Positions 31,387-39,844 of a stretch of DNA of 64,000 nucleotides are shown one piece after another. The DNA lies in the NCBI GenBank assembly GCA_963808965.1, contig CAWEHU010000029.1, positions 124,001-188,000 of the forward strand, given 5' to 3'. Both the position numbers and the translations under genes were made by a program. Source of the stretch: CAWEHU01 sp963808965. GTDB lineage: Bacteria > Pseudomonadota > Alphaproteobacteria > Acetobacterales > Acetobacteraceae. Positions within the stretch are counted from its first letter, which is position 1. Each line of letters opens with the position of its first letter. The notes beneath the pieces are model-generated. The model was not told the DNA's origin. It saw only the letters and a program-made list of their open reading frames with translations, and searched no databases.

Positions 31387-31842
31387 TCAGCTCTCGGAGG
31401 GGCCCATCGACTTGAGCAAATCGAACACACGCTTGCGGAGCATCGGGTCGATAATCCGGTAATAGGCGCGCACCAATTCCAGCGTCTCGCGGCGGTCCGC
31501 CGCTTCACCGGATCCCGTTGGGTCGGACTTGAGCGGCCGGGCACGGGCCGGGGACAGCATGTGCTCGCCCATGAGGCCGTCCGGCATGCCGTCGAAGAAG
31601 AAGCTGATCGGGACATCCAGAGCCCGGGAAAGGTCGAAGAGGCGGGATGCACCCACCCGGTTCAGCCCTCGCTCGTATTTCTGGACTTGCTGGAATGTCA
31701 GGCCAAGCGCCTCGCCGAGGCGCTCCTGGGACATGCCCAGCAGGGTTCTGCGCAGCCGGATTCGGCTCCCGACATGGGAATCGACGGGCTTGGGAAGTCG
31801 GTCCGACTCCGATCGAATGTGCTCGCGCAGCTCTTGTTGCAT
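31387..31842 (-). CDS. XRE-family helix-turn-helix regulator
   Basis: 151 residues. Residues 25-80 form a Cro/C1-type HTH: SRIRLRRTLLGMSQERLGEALGLTFQQVQKYERGLNRVGASRLFDLSRALDVPISFFF. The C-terminal half is variable and ends in a helix (RKRVFDLLKSMGPSES). This layout is the common alphaproteobacterial housekeeping XRE regulator also seen near polysaccharide or stress genes; the target is unknown. The CCTCAC...GTGAGG repeat at 30354 is a testable operator candidate. Confidence 0.85.
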   Translation of the reverse strand: MQQELREHIRSESDRLPKPVDSHVGSRIRLRRTLLGMSQERLGEALGLTFQQVQKYERGLNRVGASRLFDLSRALDVPISFFFDGMPDGLMGEHMLSPARARPLKSDPTGSGEAADRRETLELVRAYYRIIDPMLRKRVFDLLKSMGPSES

Positions 31843-31984
31843 CCCGGACGACTCCGAATCTCAATAGGAAGACTTTGGTTCAAAAGTGCAACATCTGCAT
31901 AGACGAAGCGCTTGGCGCTTGCAACCATGAATATTCAAAGATCAAAGATTTCTGAGCGTTGGCTGCCCTCGCCCAAGCCACGGC

Positions 31985-33586
31985 TCACTTTCCGAGGGCG
32001 ACGCCCCCGAACGGCTGGGGGCCGAGAAAGTGCGGCCTGAACCCTTCAACGTTCCTGCGGATCGCCACGTAAGCCCTGACGTTCGCGAGGGGAACGAGGG
32101 GTGTTTCGTCGTGCATGGCCGCTTGGGCCCGCCGATACAGCGTGGCGCGCTCGCCCTGGTCCGCGATGACATTTGCCTCGTGCACGGCCCGGTCATAGGT
32201 CGCATCGCAGAAGCGCGGCTCATTCGCCGGGGCGCCACACACGAATTCGAGCATGACCTCGCTCGGATCCGGGTAGTCCCATACGTCCCCGAGCATGCCG
32301 ATGTCCGCCTCCCCGGCGCGAATGCGTTTGAGGTACTCGCCCCACTCGAAGCTGACGATGTTGGCCCGGACCCCGATCTTCTCCCAGTCCGACTGGATCA
32401 TCTCGGCGGCGCGACGCCCGTTGGGCATGTAGACGCGTACGACGGGAATCGCCCATAGCTCGGTTGCGAACCCGTTCGGATAACCCGCCTCGGCCAGCAG
32501 TTGCTTCGCCGCTTCCGGATCGTACGGATAGGGCTTCAGCGACGCATCGTGGCCCCATAACGACGGCGGAACAAGGGCCGTGGCTCGCGTGCCGCCGCCC
32601 TGGAACACGGCACCGACAAGATGATCGAGGTCGATCGCCATCGCCAAGGCGAGCCGCACGCGCCTGTCGTTGAATGGCGCTCGGCTGTTGTTGAAAAAGA
32701 CATAGTTGACCGCCGCGATCTCCGTTTCCTGCACCTTGAGATCCGGGTCGGCCCGCATCGACGGGAGGTCGGCGGGGTTGGGATAGCGCGCGATCTGACA
32801 CTCGTTGGCGCGCAGCTTGGCGTAGCGTACGGCCGGATCGGGGGTGATCGCGAACACCAGATTCTCGACTCTGGCTGTCCTGTCCGGGCGATTTCCGAGC
32901 GTGCCCCAGAAATCCGGGAAGGCGCGGAAACGAACCGACGTGTCCTTCTGGTACTGAACGAAGCTGAACGGACCGGTACCGATCAGGTCCCGATCCAGGC
33001 TTTCGAGCTTGCCAGACTTCTCAAGGGTTCCCGCATACTCCGCCGAGATGATCGAGAACGCCTGCATCGAGAGCATCGAGACGAGAGGCGCGAGCGGGGC
33101 TTTCAGGGTGAACACGACCGTTTCGTCGTCGGTCCGCTCGACCAACTCAAGGCTCGGCTCGATCAGCTCCGCGAACTCGGGAAAGTTGCCGTTGGCACTT
33201 TTGAAGAACGGGTTCGACCGGTCGAACATTCGCTTGAAGCTGAAAACCACGTCGTCGGCGTTCATCTCGCGCGTGGGCTTGAATTTCGCGTTCGCTTGCC
33301 ACTTCACCCCGCGCCGAAGCTTGAACGTATAGGTCCGCCCATCGGGCGAGATGGTCCAGGACTCGGCGAGACCGGGGACGAGCTCGCTCGTGCCAGGTTT
33401 CAGCTCAACGAGGCGGTCGAACACCTGCTCGCTCACGTCGAAGCTCGTCGTGCTCAGTTGCGCGTTCAGAAAATCGGGGCTCGCCTCGGTGCACACCACG
33501 AGGGTGTCGGCATGGCTGACAGCAGGAGGCAACACCGCGGTCAGCGTGAGGGCAACTTGCAATCCGATCCAGCCGCCTCCGCGCAC
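31985..33586 (-). CDS. ABC transporter solute-binding protein, dipeptide/oligopeptide type (SBP_bac_5)
   Basis: 533 residues with a signal peptide (QVALTLTAVLPPAVSHA). The mature protein begins DTLVVCTEASPDFLNAQ and carries the family markers VPGLAESWTISPDGRTYTFKLRRGVKW, DDVVFSFKRM, GTGPFSFVQY and FNDRRVRLALAMAIDLDHLV. It resembles DppA-type receptors for dipeptides, heme or similar ligands. No permease or ATPase genes are adjacent, so it is an orphan receptor here. About 200 bases upstream the decayed mobile-element region begins. Confidence 0.9.
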   Translation of the reverse strand: MRGGGWIGLQVALTLTAVLPPAVSHADTLVVCTEASPDFLNAQLSTTSFDVSEQVFDRLVELKPGTSELVPGLAESWTISPDGRTYTFKLRRGVKWQANAKFKPTREMNADDVVFSFKRMFDRSNPFFKSANGNFPEFAELIEPSLELVERTDDETVVFTLKAPLAPLVSMLSMQAFSIISAEYAGTLEKSGKLESLDRDLIGTGPFSFVQYQKDTSVRFRAFPDFWGTLGNRPDRTARVENLVFAITPDPAVRYAKLRANECQIARYPNPADLPSMRADPDLKVQETEIAAVNYVFFNNSRAPFNDRRVRLALAMAIDLDHLVGAVFQGGGTRATALVPPSLWGHDASLKPYPYDPEAAKQLLAEAGYPNGFATELWAIPVVRVYMPNGRRAAEMIQSDWEKIGVRANIVSFEWGEYLKRIRAGEADIGMLGDVWDYPDPSEVMLEFVCGAPANEPRFCDATYDRAVHEANVIADQGERATLYRRAQAAMHDETPLVPLANVRAYVAIRRNVEGFRPHFLGPQPFGGVALGK

Positions 33587-33780
33587 GTTCTAAGTCCTTG
33601 CCGGAAGGGAGGTATTGTTCTGGCTTCCGTCAGTGGGGTCAACTTCTCCATGCATGATCGTTGACGCCAGGCTCTCCGCCTCGGCCGGCAAAGCGCTCCG
33701 ACAGGGCGGCGCTGAGGAGGACGGGTCAGGACCGTTATGCGGCTCGGTTCAGTGTGATTCCGGAAGGTCGGAGGTGCTGC
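33587..33780. other. intergenic stretch, nothing definite
   Basis: 194 bases between the solute-binding protein start and the IS5-type remnant. Short open frames exist but none has coding character I trust. One end of the former insertion element should lie here; I could not pick out a terminal inverted repeat or a target duplication by eye. Confidence 0.4.
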
Positions 33781-34017
33781 ATGTCCGACCTAGTATCACT
33801 TTCGCGGGCGCAGATGCCTCGCATTGAGTCGTTCTCTCGACGTCCTCGCGGCGTGCCACAGTGTGGATGACCGGCGGGTGCGAGCGGGATCATCCAGCTG
33901 ATCCGGCATAGCCTGTAATGGAAGGACGCATCACGTGCCTACGGCCCGCCTAAAAGGCTCTAGAACCGGTTCATCGGCTGGAGTCGCCGTGGCGTGTTCG
34001 CTCGCATTTTCGCGGCT
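33781..34017 (+). pseudogene. IS5-family transposase remnant (N-terminal part)
   Basis: Reading across several frames gives the start of an IS5/IS427-type transposase: MSDLVSLSRAQMPRIESF, then GVP and VDDRRV, then SGIIQLIRHSL, then WKDASRAYGPPKRL, a TAG in place of Tyr, and NRFIGWSRRGVFARIFAA. The order and spacing of these blocks match the family's N-terminal region, but there are at least two frame changes and one in-frame stop. The sequence then switches abruptly to integrase coding at 34017. The catalytic DDE region is missing, so the element is dead. Confidence 0.75.
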
Positions 34018-34226
34018 CGTTTCGGGACTGGTGCGCCGAGGCGACCGGACACGCGGGCGAGGTCGCCGAGTTGGCGCTGGCGCACACCGTACACGATAAG
34101 GCGGAAGCGGCCCACATGCGGGGCGATCTGATGGAAAAGCGGCGGCGGCTCATGGAGGACTGGGCAGGTCACTGCGAGAGTCCGCTGCTCCCGCCCCGGT
34201 TGGTTCCGTTCCGCAGTGCTAACTGA
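34017..34226 (+). pseudogene. tyrosine integrase (P4-type) C-terminal remnant
   Basis: One open frame of about 69 codons gives SFRDWCAEATGHAGEVAELALAHTV, DKAEAAHMRGDLMEKRRRLMEDWAGHCES, then a stop at 34226. Tyrosine integrases of the P4/genomic-island class end in just this way: the ALAH block contains the last active-site region, and the Tyr is normally in AAYxRGD, which is His here (EAAHMRGD). The catalytic tyrosine therefore appears to be lost, and the N-terminal 80% of the protein is absent. This is the trace of a former genomic island. Confidence 0.75.
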
Positions 34227-34449
34227 TCGGGTGTGGTCGCATGCCCACCTTTCGGGAGAACAACCTGGCGCCGATCGTCCGGATGAGACGACGATCGTCT
34301 TCCGCGGTGGCTGCCAGGTCGACAACCACAATGTCGTCCGGACGCAGTGTCGGCAGCAGCACCTTCTCGACGTACAGCCGGAAGCGCTCGCCATTGATTG
34401 GCCCGTCGATCAGCCACGGCGCTTCGACACGATCCAGGCCGCAGCGATT
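34219..34449 (-). pseudogene. IS630-family transposase remnant
   Basis: The minus strand reads NRCGLDRVEAPWLIDGPINGERFRLYVEKVLLPTLRPDDIVVVD, the middle of an IS630-type DDE transposase including one catalytic Asp position, then diverges (RRLIRTIGARLF is still recognisable) and stops at 34219. The usual LPxYSPDLNPIE block is scrambled and the rest is missing. It faces the integrase fragment, and the two overlap by a few bases at their ends. Together with the IS5 piece it marks a recombination hot spot at the edge of the polysaccharide operon. Confidence 0.7.
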
Positions 34450-34501
34450 CGCATTCCGTCACTCATAGCGCGTAGAGAGAGAATTCCCGCAGCTTGGAAG
34501 T

Positions 34502-36127
34502 TCAAGTCACAGAGCCCACGCCGAGGGAATCACTTCTATAGTTTCGTGACCTGAGAACCCAGGGTTGCCACACTTTTCTGAAATGCGATTTCGATGAAGT
34601 GACCTCACCGGCGCTGATTTGGTCTGCCTCGACGGGCTCCTCTGGGGCCAACCCGGCATACAACTCCTCGTAAAGCCGCCTGATGCGATCTTGGTGATAG
34701 AGGTTCGGGATGCGCTGCTGCATGACGCGACCCATATCCGCACGCATTTCGTCATCGAGCAGGATGGCGGCGAGCGCCTGAGCCGTGGCCTTGGGGTTGC
34801 AAGCCTCGACCACGATCCCGCCGCGACCAATAACCAAATCACCGTCGAATCCCTCTATAATCTCTCGGCAGGATCCAACATCTGTCGTGACCGCAGGCAG
34901 CCCTGTGGCTGCCGCCTCCAACAGGGCGATAGGCTGCGCCTCGCTGATGCTCGTCAAGGCGAGCACATCGGCTCGCCCGAGATATTCCATCACGTCCGGA
35001 ACCCGCCCGAGCATTTGCACGGTCAACTCGAGCCCTAGCTGAGCCACGAGCGCGCGGCAGCCCGCGGCATATGAAGGATCCTCTTCCTCCGGGCCAATAA
35101 GCATTGCCACGACATCCGGCACCAAGTCCTTCAGCAGGGAAATTGCCATGATGAAGGTCCGGGTGTCTTTGATGGGCACTATGCGGCCGATCATAAGAAC
35201 CGTCGGCGGCCGCGGCTCAGTGCTACGGCGAACCCCGGAGTACAGATCGACGTCGATCCCGTTCGGGATCAGGCGGAGCTTGTGATCCGGTGCCCCATCG
35301 ACACGTTGGTAATCCTGGTTGGCGCGATATTGGGTGGTGATGACATCCGAGAGCGCATAGGAGATCCGCGAAAAACTGGCGAAGGCAGTGAGCCAGATGT
35401 CACGCAATTGGGTCGGCTTTTCTCCGACACTGAAACCGCTAGCGCCAGAATCGAAAATCCAGTCCGCAACGCTGAGCTCGATCCGTCGCTCATTGGTGTA
35501 GATGCCGTGCTCCGTCACGACGTAGGGGCGCTTGGTGACATGCTTGGCATAGGCTCCGATAATCCCGGCATATCCCGTGGACACGGCGTGGAACACGCGG
35601 ACGTTGGGCAGGGGCGTGCTGATGACCGCCAGCAAGCTCCGAGCCAGGAAGCGCCATGACCAGAAAAAGTCGATAAGCGGCCCATCCTGCAGAAGCTCCT
35701 GGTACACACGCTCCATCGCAGTCCACGCCGGCTTCGAATCAAGCAGGGCGGCCTGACCGAAGCCCGTTTGACGAACGAGCTCGATGAGCTCCTCAAAGCT
35801 TGTTCCCGGGTCGCCACTGAGCGCGGTCTGCATCAGCCGCACGCCATGGTCTACACGCTGCTCATCCTTTACCGCCGGAGTGCGCCCTGCAGGGCAGACG
35901 TCGAGGATGACGTCGGTGACGCCCACGACATTATCGGGGATGACATACTTCCTAATTCGCGGCTGAGACGCGATGCTAATTGTAATGATGTGGAATTTGA
36001 GCGCGGCGGATGCGCGGATGAGCGCGTCCATCCACGACCCAACCCCTCCGAGCATATACGGATAGCCCCCCTCGACGATAAGGCAGACGTCAGCCTCAGG
36101 GATCATGAGGTGTGACTCAGCACTCAT
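34502..36127 (-). CDS. pelF: PelF-like family 4 glycosyltransferase
   Basis: 541 residues. The N-terminus ADVCLIVEGGYPYMLGGVGSWMDALIR is the PelF hallmark, and the C-terminal half has the GT4 features IGRIVPIKDTRTFI, LGRVPDVMEYLGRADVLALTSISEAQPIALLEAAATGLPAV. PelF is the cytoplasmic polymerase of Pel polysaccharide, working with PelD, E and G at the inner membrane. ATG 36127 overlaps the pelE-like stop by 11 bases; ATG 36106 is an alternative. The last ~40 residues after YEELYAG are extra. The next gene in classical operons, pelG, is absent; mobile-element debris begins about 50 bases downstream. Confidence 0.9.
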   Translation of the reverse strand: MSAESHLMIPEADVCLIVEGGYPYMLGGVGSWMDALIRASAALKFHIITISIASQPRIRKYVIPDNVVGVTDVILDVCPAGRTPAVKDEQRVDHGVRLMQTALSGDPGTSFEELIELVRQTGFGQAALLDSKPAWTAMERVYQELLQDGPLIDFFWSWRFLARSLLAVISTPLPNVRVFHAVSTGYAGIIGAYAKHVTKRPYVVTEHGIYTNERRIELSVADWIFDSGASGFSVGEKPTQLRDIWLTAFASFSRISYALSDVITTQYRANQDYQRVDGAPDHKLRLIPNGIDVDLYSGVRRSTEPRPPTVLMIGRIVPIKDTRTFIMAISLLKDLVPDVVAMLIGPEEEDPSYAAGCRALVAQLGLELTVQMLGRVPDVMEYLGRADVLALTSISEAQPIALLEAAATGLPAVTTDVGSCREIIEGFDGDLVIGRGGIVVEACNPKATAQALAAILLDDEMRADMGRVMQQRIPNLYHQDRIRRLYEELYAGLAPEEPVEADQISAGEVTSSKSHFRKVWQPWVLRSRNYRSDSLGVGSVT

Positions 36128-37073
36128 CGCCGTTGAGCAGATCGTGGACTGCGAGGGTCTGTTGCCCACGCAGAGCAGCAACATCGAGCCGAGCCTGCAC
36201 TACGGCGGCGGCGGCAGGATAAAGCGCGGCAGCACGACTCAGATGGGCAAGCGCATATCTTACCTCCGCCTCAGCCCGCGATGTTTCCAGCAGTCCGCTC
36301 TCGGAATAATCCAAATGGGCTTGCCCAAGCTCTTTCCAATGATTCGAAGTTTCGGGGGCCTCCCGGGCAATAGCCTGAAGCACACCGATGCGTTTGGTGA
36401 AAGCATCGTGCTGCTGGGCCATAACGGTGGACGCAAGCACCCGGACGGAGCCATCTCTATCCCTTAAGGCGGCCCTCAGGGCGGGGGCCAGAGCCGGCGC
36501 ATAACGCTTGGAGATGACGCTGAGAGCGTCGAATTTCTCGATTTGCGTCCCGTCGATGATAACATCCAGCAAGGGACGGATGGCGTGCGCGCGCTCAACT
36601 CGTAGGCGTCGGTCGAGCAAGGAGCCGTGCAGAAGCTCCAGGCGCGTCAGCTCAGAATGCTGGCCGGTCGTGGCCTCGATATGAGTTGCCCCGGCGCTCC
36701 GGGGCACGAGTAGCGCGATGGCAATCAAGGTGCCGAAAGGTCCCGCGAGGATGGCCCAAGCCACTACTTGAAGGACCATTGCTGTTTTATCGTTAACGCG
36801 CTCAGCGGCTGAAGGAGCCCTAAAGCACCAGCCCCCAAACATGGCCGTTATCGCACACACGCCGAGATGAAAGCTGATATACAAGCCCATATCGAGATGG
36901 TCGGCGGCGAACGCCAGAAACAGCGCCGACTGCAGGCAAAGCGAGCCGAGGAGGAGCAACAGCGGTCTTGAGGTCCGCAGGCGACCCCAATCTTCAGCGC
37001 CCCTTGCCAAAGCCGATGCGGCTGGCGTCTTGCCATCCGCCTCCAACGCCAGGGCCTGGCTATGTTCCGCCAT
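36117..37073 (-). CDS. PelE-like membrane protein with helical repeats
   Basis: 318 residues, close to the length of known PelE (about 330). Two hydrophobic hairpins are visible: LLLLLGSLCLQSALFLAFAADHL with GLYISFHLGVCAITAMFGGW, and MVLQVVAWAILAGPFGTLIAIALLVP. The soluble C-terminus is all helical, with a TPR-like stretch (SNHWKELGQAHLDYSESGLL, ALAHLSRAAALYPAAAAVVQARLDVA). Sequence similarity is weak and the call rests mainly on architecture and position between PelD-like and PelF genes. PelE is thought to scaffold the synthase complex. ATG 37073 overlaps the pelD-like stop by 14 bases. Confidence 0.7.
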   Translation of the reverse strand: MAEHSQALALEADGKTPAASALARGAEDWGRLRTSRPLLLLLGSLCLQSALFLAFAADHLDMGLYISFHLGVCAITAMFGGWCFRAPSAAERVNDKTAMVLQVVAWAILAGPFGTLIAIALLVPRSAGATHIEATTGQHSELTRLELLHGSLLDRRLRVERAHAIRPLLDVIIDGTQIEKFDALSVISKRYAPALAPALRAALRDRDGSVRVLASTVMAQQHDAFTKRIGVLQAIAREAPETSNHWKELGQAHLDYSESGLLETSRAEAEVRYALAHLSRAAALYPAAAAVVQARLDVAALRGQQTLAVHDLLNGDEC

Positions 37074-38118
37074 ATCGGGATGCTCCGGAGACGGTCTCGG
37101 GACACGCTGAGAGGAAGACTGCCAGCACATCGCACACCTCCTTGAGCCGACGGACTGCAACCGCAGGGTCCTGCGAGGGCTGCAGGCGATGACAGACCAC
37201 GATGCCGACCGAATCGGTGGCACCTGCCCCGCGAATCAGTGCCCAGGGCGGCGTACGGGCCAAGCAATCACTGCCCATCATGGCCGGCGCAGCGCCTGTC
37301 GCCCCGCCTCCACAGCGGATTTGTTGGAGCAGAGGGGGCGCGAGCGGCGCGATCGCGGCAGGCTTGACCCGCGAGCCGTCCTCGACGCCGAGGCACGGCT
37401 CCAGCCCATTCGCGCCCTTGAGATAGATTGCAAAGCTTGTCGCGCCGACACCGTAGCGAATAGTGTCGGCGATGCTGGCAAGCAGGGACGCACGGTCGCT
37501 TAACTCGATCTTTGCCAGAGAGTGGAGGAAGCTCGCCAGCGTACTGGAGTCGCCCGCGATACGCTGCTCCAGCCGCTCTATCTCGCTGATCGCGCGCTCC
37601 AGTCCATCGGCCAGATCCTCTGCCGCCAGCCCGGTCTGATCGAGCCGTTCTTGAAGCTCGGTCTGGTGATGGATGTGCAGGCTGCGCAGACCGCCTAATA
37701 TAAGTGCTGTTCCGAACCAGGCGCACGGCTGGGCGGCGACTATGCCTGCGTACGCGTAAAAATCCTGAGTAGCGGATTGCACAGGGAGTCCGCTGACAAA
37801 AAACAACGCAGTCGCCGCCAGAGTAGCGAACAGGCCGCCCATAATCCCATACTGGCTGGACATGAGCAGGACCGGAATCCAGAAGGGATGGGGCATACTG
37901 CCGAGAGAACCGCCGGGTAGCACAGCCCGAATGACCAAGATAACAACGAGAAGTCCGACCGACTCAGGAACGAACCTGCACCAGTCGGAGAGCGACATCA
38001 TCTCGACCAAAGACGGCTCGCGTGCCGGATTGGACCGCTGAATTGGGCTGTCACTGGACGTGAACGCCAGTGCCTTTTTCCAGAGCGGTTTCGGCTGGGA
38101 GAGGCTACTAGCTGTCAT
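37060..38118 (-). CDS. PelD-like membrane/GAF protein without a GGDEF domain
   Basis: 352 residues. Residues ~45-150 hold about four membrane segments (VGLLVVILVIRAVL; HPFWIPVLLMSSQYGIMGGLFATLAATALFF; AYAGIVAAQPCAWFGTALIL), residues ~160-195 a coiled coil (ELQERLDQTGLAAEDLADGL; ISEIERLEQRIAG) and the remainder a GAF-like domain (LHSLAKIELSDRASLLASIADTIRYGVGATSFAIYL). Classical PelD (about 455 residues) adds a degenerate GGDEF domain whose RxxD site binds c-di-GMP; here the protein ends at the GAF domain. It starts 11 bases inside the SDR gene. The call is from layout plus operon position. Confidence 0.7.
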   Translation of the reverse strand: MTASSLSQPKPLWKKALAFTSSDSPIQRSNPAREPSLVEMMSLSDWCRFVPESVGLLVVILVIRAVLPGGSLGSMPHPFWIPVLLMSSQYGIMGGLFATLAATALFFVSGLPVQSATQDFYAYAGIVAAQPCAWFGTALILGGLRSLHIHHQTELQERLDQTGLAAEDLADGLERAISEIERLEQRIAGDSSTLASFLHSLAKIELSDRASLLASIADTIRYGVGATSFAIYLKGANGLEPCLGVEDGSRVKPAAIAPLAPPLLQQIRCGGGATGAAPAMMGSDCLARTPPWALIRGAGATDSVGIVVCHRLQPSQDPAVAVRRLKEVCDVLAVFLSACPETVSGASRYGGT

Positions 38119-39042
38119 GACGAGCCCAGCGCCTCTCGGCGTCTTGCCACACGCGAGCGATGACGTCCGCGTGATTCGTATGCGGCGGGGCGGCGCCAAG
38201 ACTAGCAAGGAGGGCCGTGCTCCCTACCACGACGCTGACTTCGCCGGGGCGCAGACGCGAGGGTATCGTCTCAATCGTGATATTCTTACCCGACCCATCG
38301 ATCAAAAGCTCGACCAGCATGCTCAGCTCCGTGGCCTGGCCACTGCAGATATTCACCACTCCACGCGCATCAGGATTTTGCGCCAGGACCCATAATGCCT
38401 TCGTAACGTGCTCGATGTCGATGAAATCCGGAACGGAATACATGAATGTTTCCGGTTCGCAACACACCGCTCGAGGCATGCAGCCGAGCAATCTGCCGGG
38501 CGAAATCGCCTAGTGCTAGATACGTTGGCATGCCCGGACCGATCGGGTTGAAGATTCGAGCGACCAACACGGGTGTACCTGTGCTTTCCGCGAAGGCCAG
38601 GGCGGCGCTCGTTTGTGCGAGCTTGGTGGCCCCGTAGACACCGAGCGGGGCACACTTCGCCGTCTCGCAGACCGGAACTCCGTCAACAATGGCGGAGCCA
38701 TACTCTGCAGCGCTACCGCAGCAAACCAGGAGCGGGCGCACCTGGACTTCCCGGAGGGCCTGCATCAGACCCAGCGCCATGCTCACATTCAGCTGCTGAA
38801 GCTCGGCGTGGGATCCGACTACGCCACCGGCCAAGTGGAAGATCGCATCCGGCTCGGCTGTCTCGATAATCCTGGCGAGCCGTGTCGGGCACCAGGGCGC
38901 ATCTCCCATCGCGATATATGAGTCATCACGCTTGGGCTGGCGCCCCAACGCAATGACATGCATGTACTCCTTGCTGCCGCAGGTGGTGCACGAGATGACA
39001 CCCGAGAAGCCCCGCTGCACCGGTAACGAGCACCCGTTTCAC
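38108..39042 (-). CDS. NAD-dependent sugar epimerase/dehydratase (extended SDR), two frame breaks
   Basis: About 310 residues when corrected. It starts at GTG 39042, four bases after the nucleotidyltransferase stop, with the NAD motif RVLVTGAAGLLGCHLVHHL. A second frame begins near 38960 (VIALGRQPKRDD, IFHLAGGVVGSH, the catalytic VYGATKLAQ YxxxK, ARIFNPIGPGMP) and a third near 38435 (DFIDIEHVTKALWVLAQNP). The first break contains CATGCATG, so a 4-base duplication or a single added base explains it; the second is an added T. The family makes or epimerises nucleotide sugars; a UDP-hexose(amine) 4-epimerase role would suit a Pel-like polymer, but is inferred. Confidence 0.8.
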
Positions 39043-39046
39043 TCGC

Positions 39047-39832
39047 TCATTCTCCCAGGAATAGGGTCCGCTTGTGCTCAAACATACTCTGCGCGAGGGC
39101 AAAGTCGTCGGGGCGCCCGATGTCAAGCCACATGCAATCCTCATGGTAGCAACGGACGTCAGCATTGGCCGCGCTCATCTTCAGCAGCAAAGATGGCATG
39201 TCCTGGTAGTGGCCCTTGGTGATACAAGGACGAACGGCCTCGCGCTGGAGGATATAGATCCCCATGCTGACGTAGTAGACGCTCGTTGGCTTCTCATGGT
39301 AGGCGCGAAGACGCTTTTCGGAGTCGAATTCAATCAAGCCAAAATCGATTTTGTTCTCGCGCTCGGAAACGCCTATGGAAGCATCGCACCGGGTTTCCAG
39401 GTGCCGCTGGGCCATCGCCACCATATTTAGGGTGGTTAAAAGATCTCCGTTAGAGACCAGGAACGTCTCATCGAGATCGTCGATCATATTGCCTAGAGCG
39501 CCTGCGGTCCCGAGCGGCTGATCCTCGTTGCAGTAGCGGATACGCAGGCCGAGCCTGGAGCCGTCGCCGAAGAAGGCCTGAATGAGGTGGCCCAGGTGAT
39601 TCACCGCAAGAATGACGTCGGTGAATCCCGCTTTCCTCAAGCGACGCAACAGCTGCTCAAGAATCGGCATGTCTCCGAGCGGCATCAGGGGCTTTGGGAA
39701 TAGCGCAGAATAGGGGTGCAATCGCGTCCCTTTGCCACCTGCCATGATGACCGCTTGTGTCACGGTTCCAACAGGCTCTGGCCGAGATAGGCTTTGAGCA
39801 GGTGCAGGATGCGGCAGTCCGGAAAAAGTCAT
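39047..39832 (-). CDS. sugar-phosphate nucleotidyltransferase
   Basis: 261 residues from ATG 39832, which has TGGAGG six bases upstream. The nucleotide-binding loop is AVIMAGGKGTRLHPYSALFPKPLMPLGDMPILEQLLRRL, followed by YCNEDQPLGTAGAL, LVSNGDLLTTLN and WLDIGRPDDFALA, which is the RmlA/ManC-like GT-A fold for NDP-sugar synthesis. No C-terminal beta helix is present. It supplies an activated sugar for the polysaccharide made by this operon; the base and sugar are unknown. Confidence 0.88.
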   Translation of the reverse strand: MTFSGLPHPAPAQSLSRPEPVGTVTQAVIMAGGKGTRLHPYSALFPKPLMPLGDMPILEQLLRRLRKAGFTDVILAVNHLGHLIQAFFGDGSRLGLRIRYCNEDQPLGTAGALGNMIDDLDETFLVSNGDLLTTLNMVAMAQRHLETRCDASIGVSERENKIDFGLIEFDSEKRLRAYHEKPTSVYYVSMGIYILQREAVRPCITKGHYQDMPSLLLKMSAANADVRCYHEDCMWLDIGRPDDFALAQSMFEHKRTLFLGE

Positions 39833-39844
39833 CTTCAACCTCCA

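Noticed and set aside
33960..34394. 144-codon minus-strand open frame in the mobile-element region
   Set aside because: The same bases read as integrase and IS remnants in other frames; this frame has no family features.
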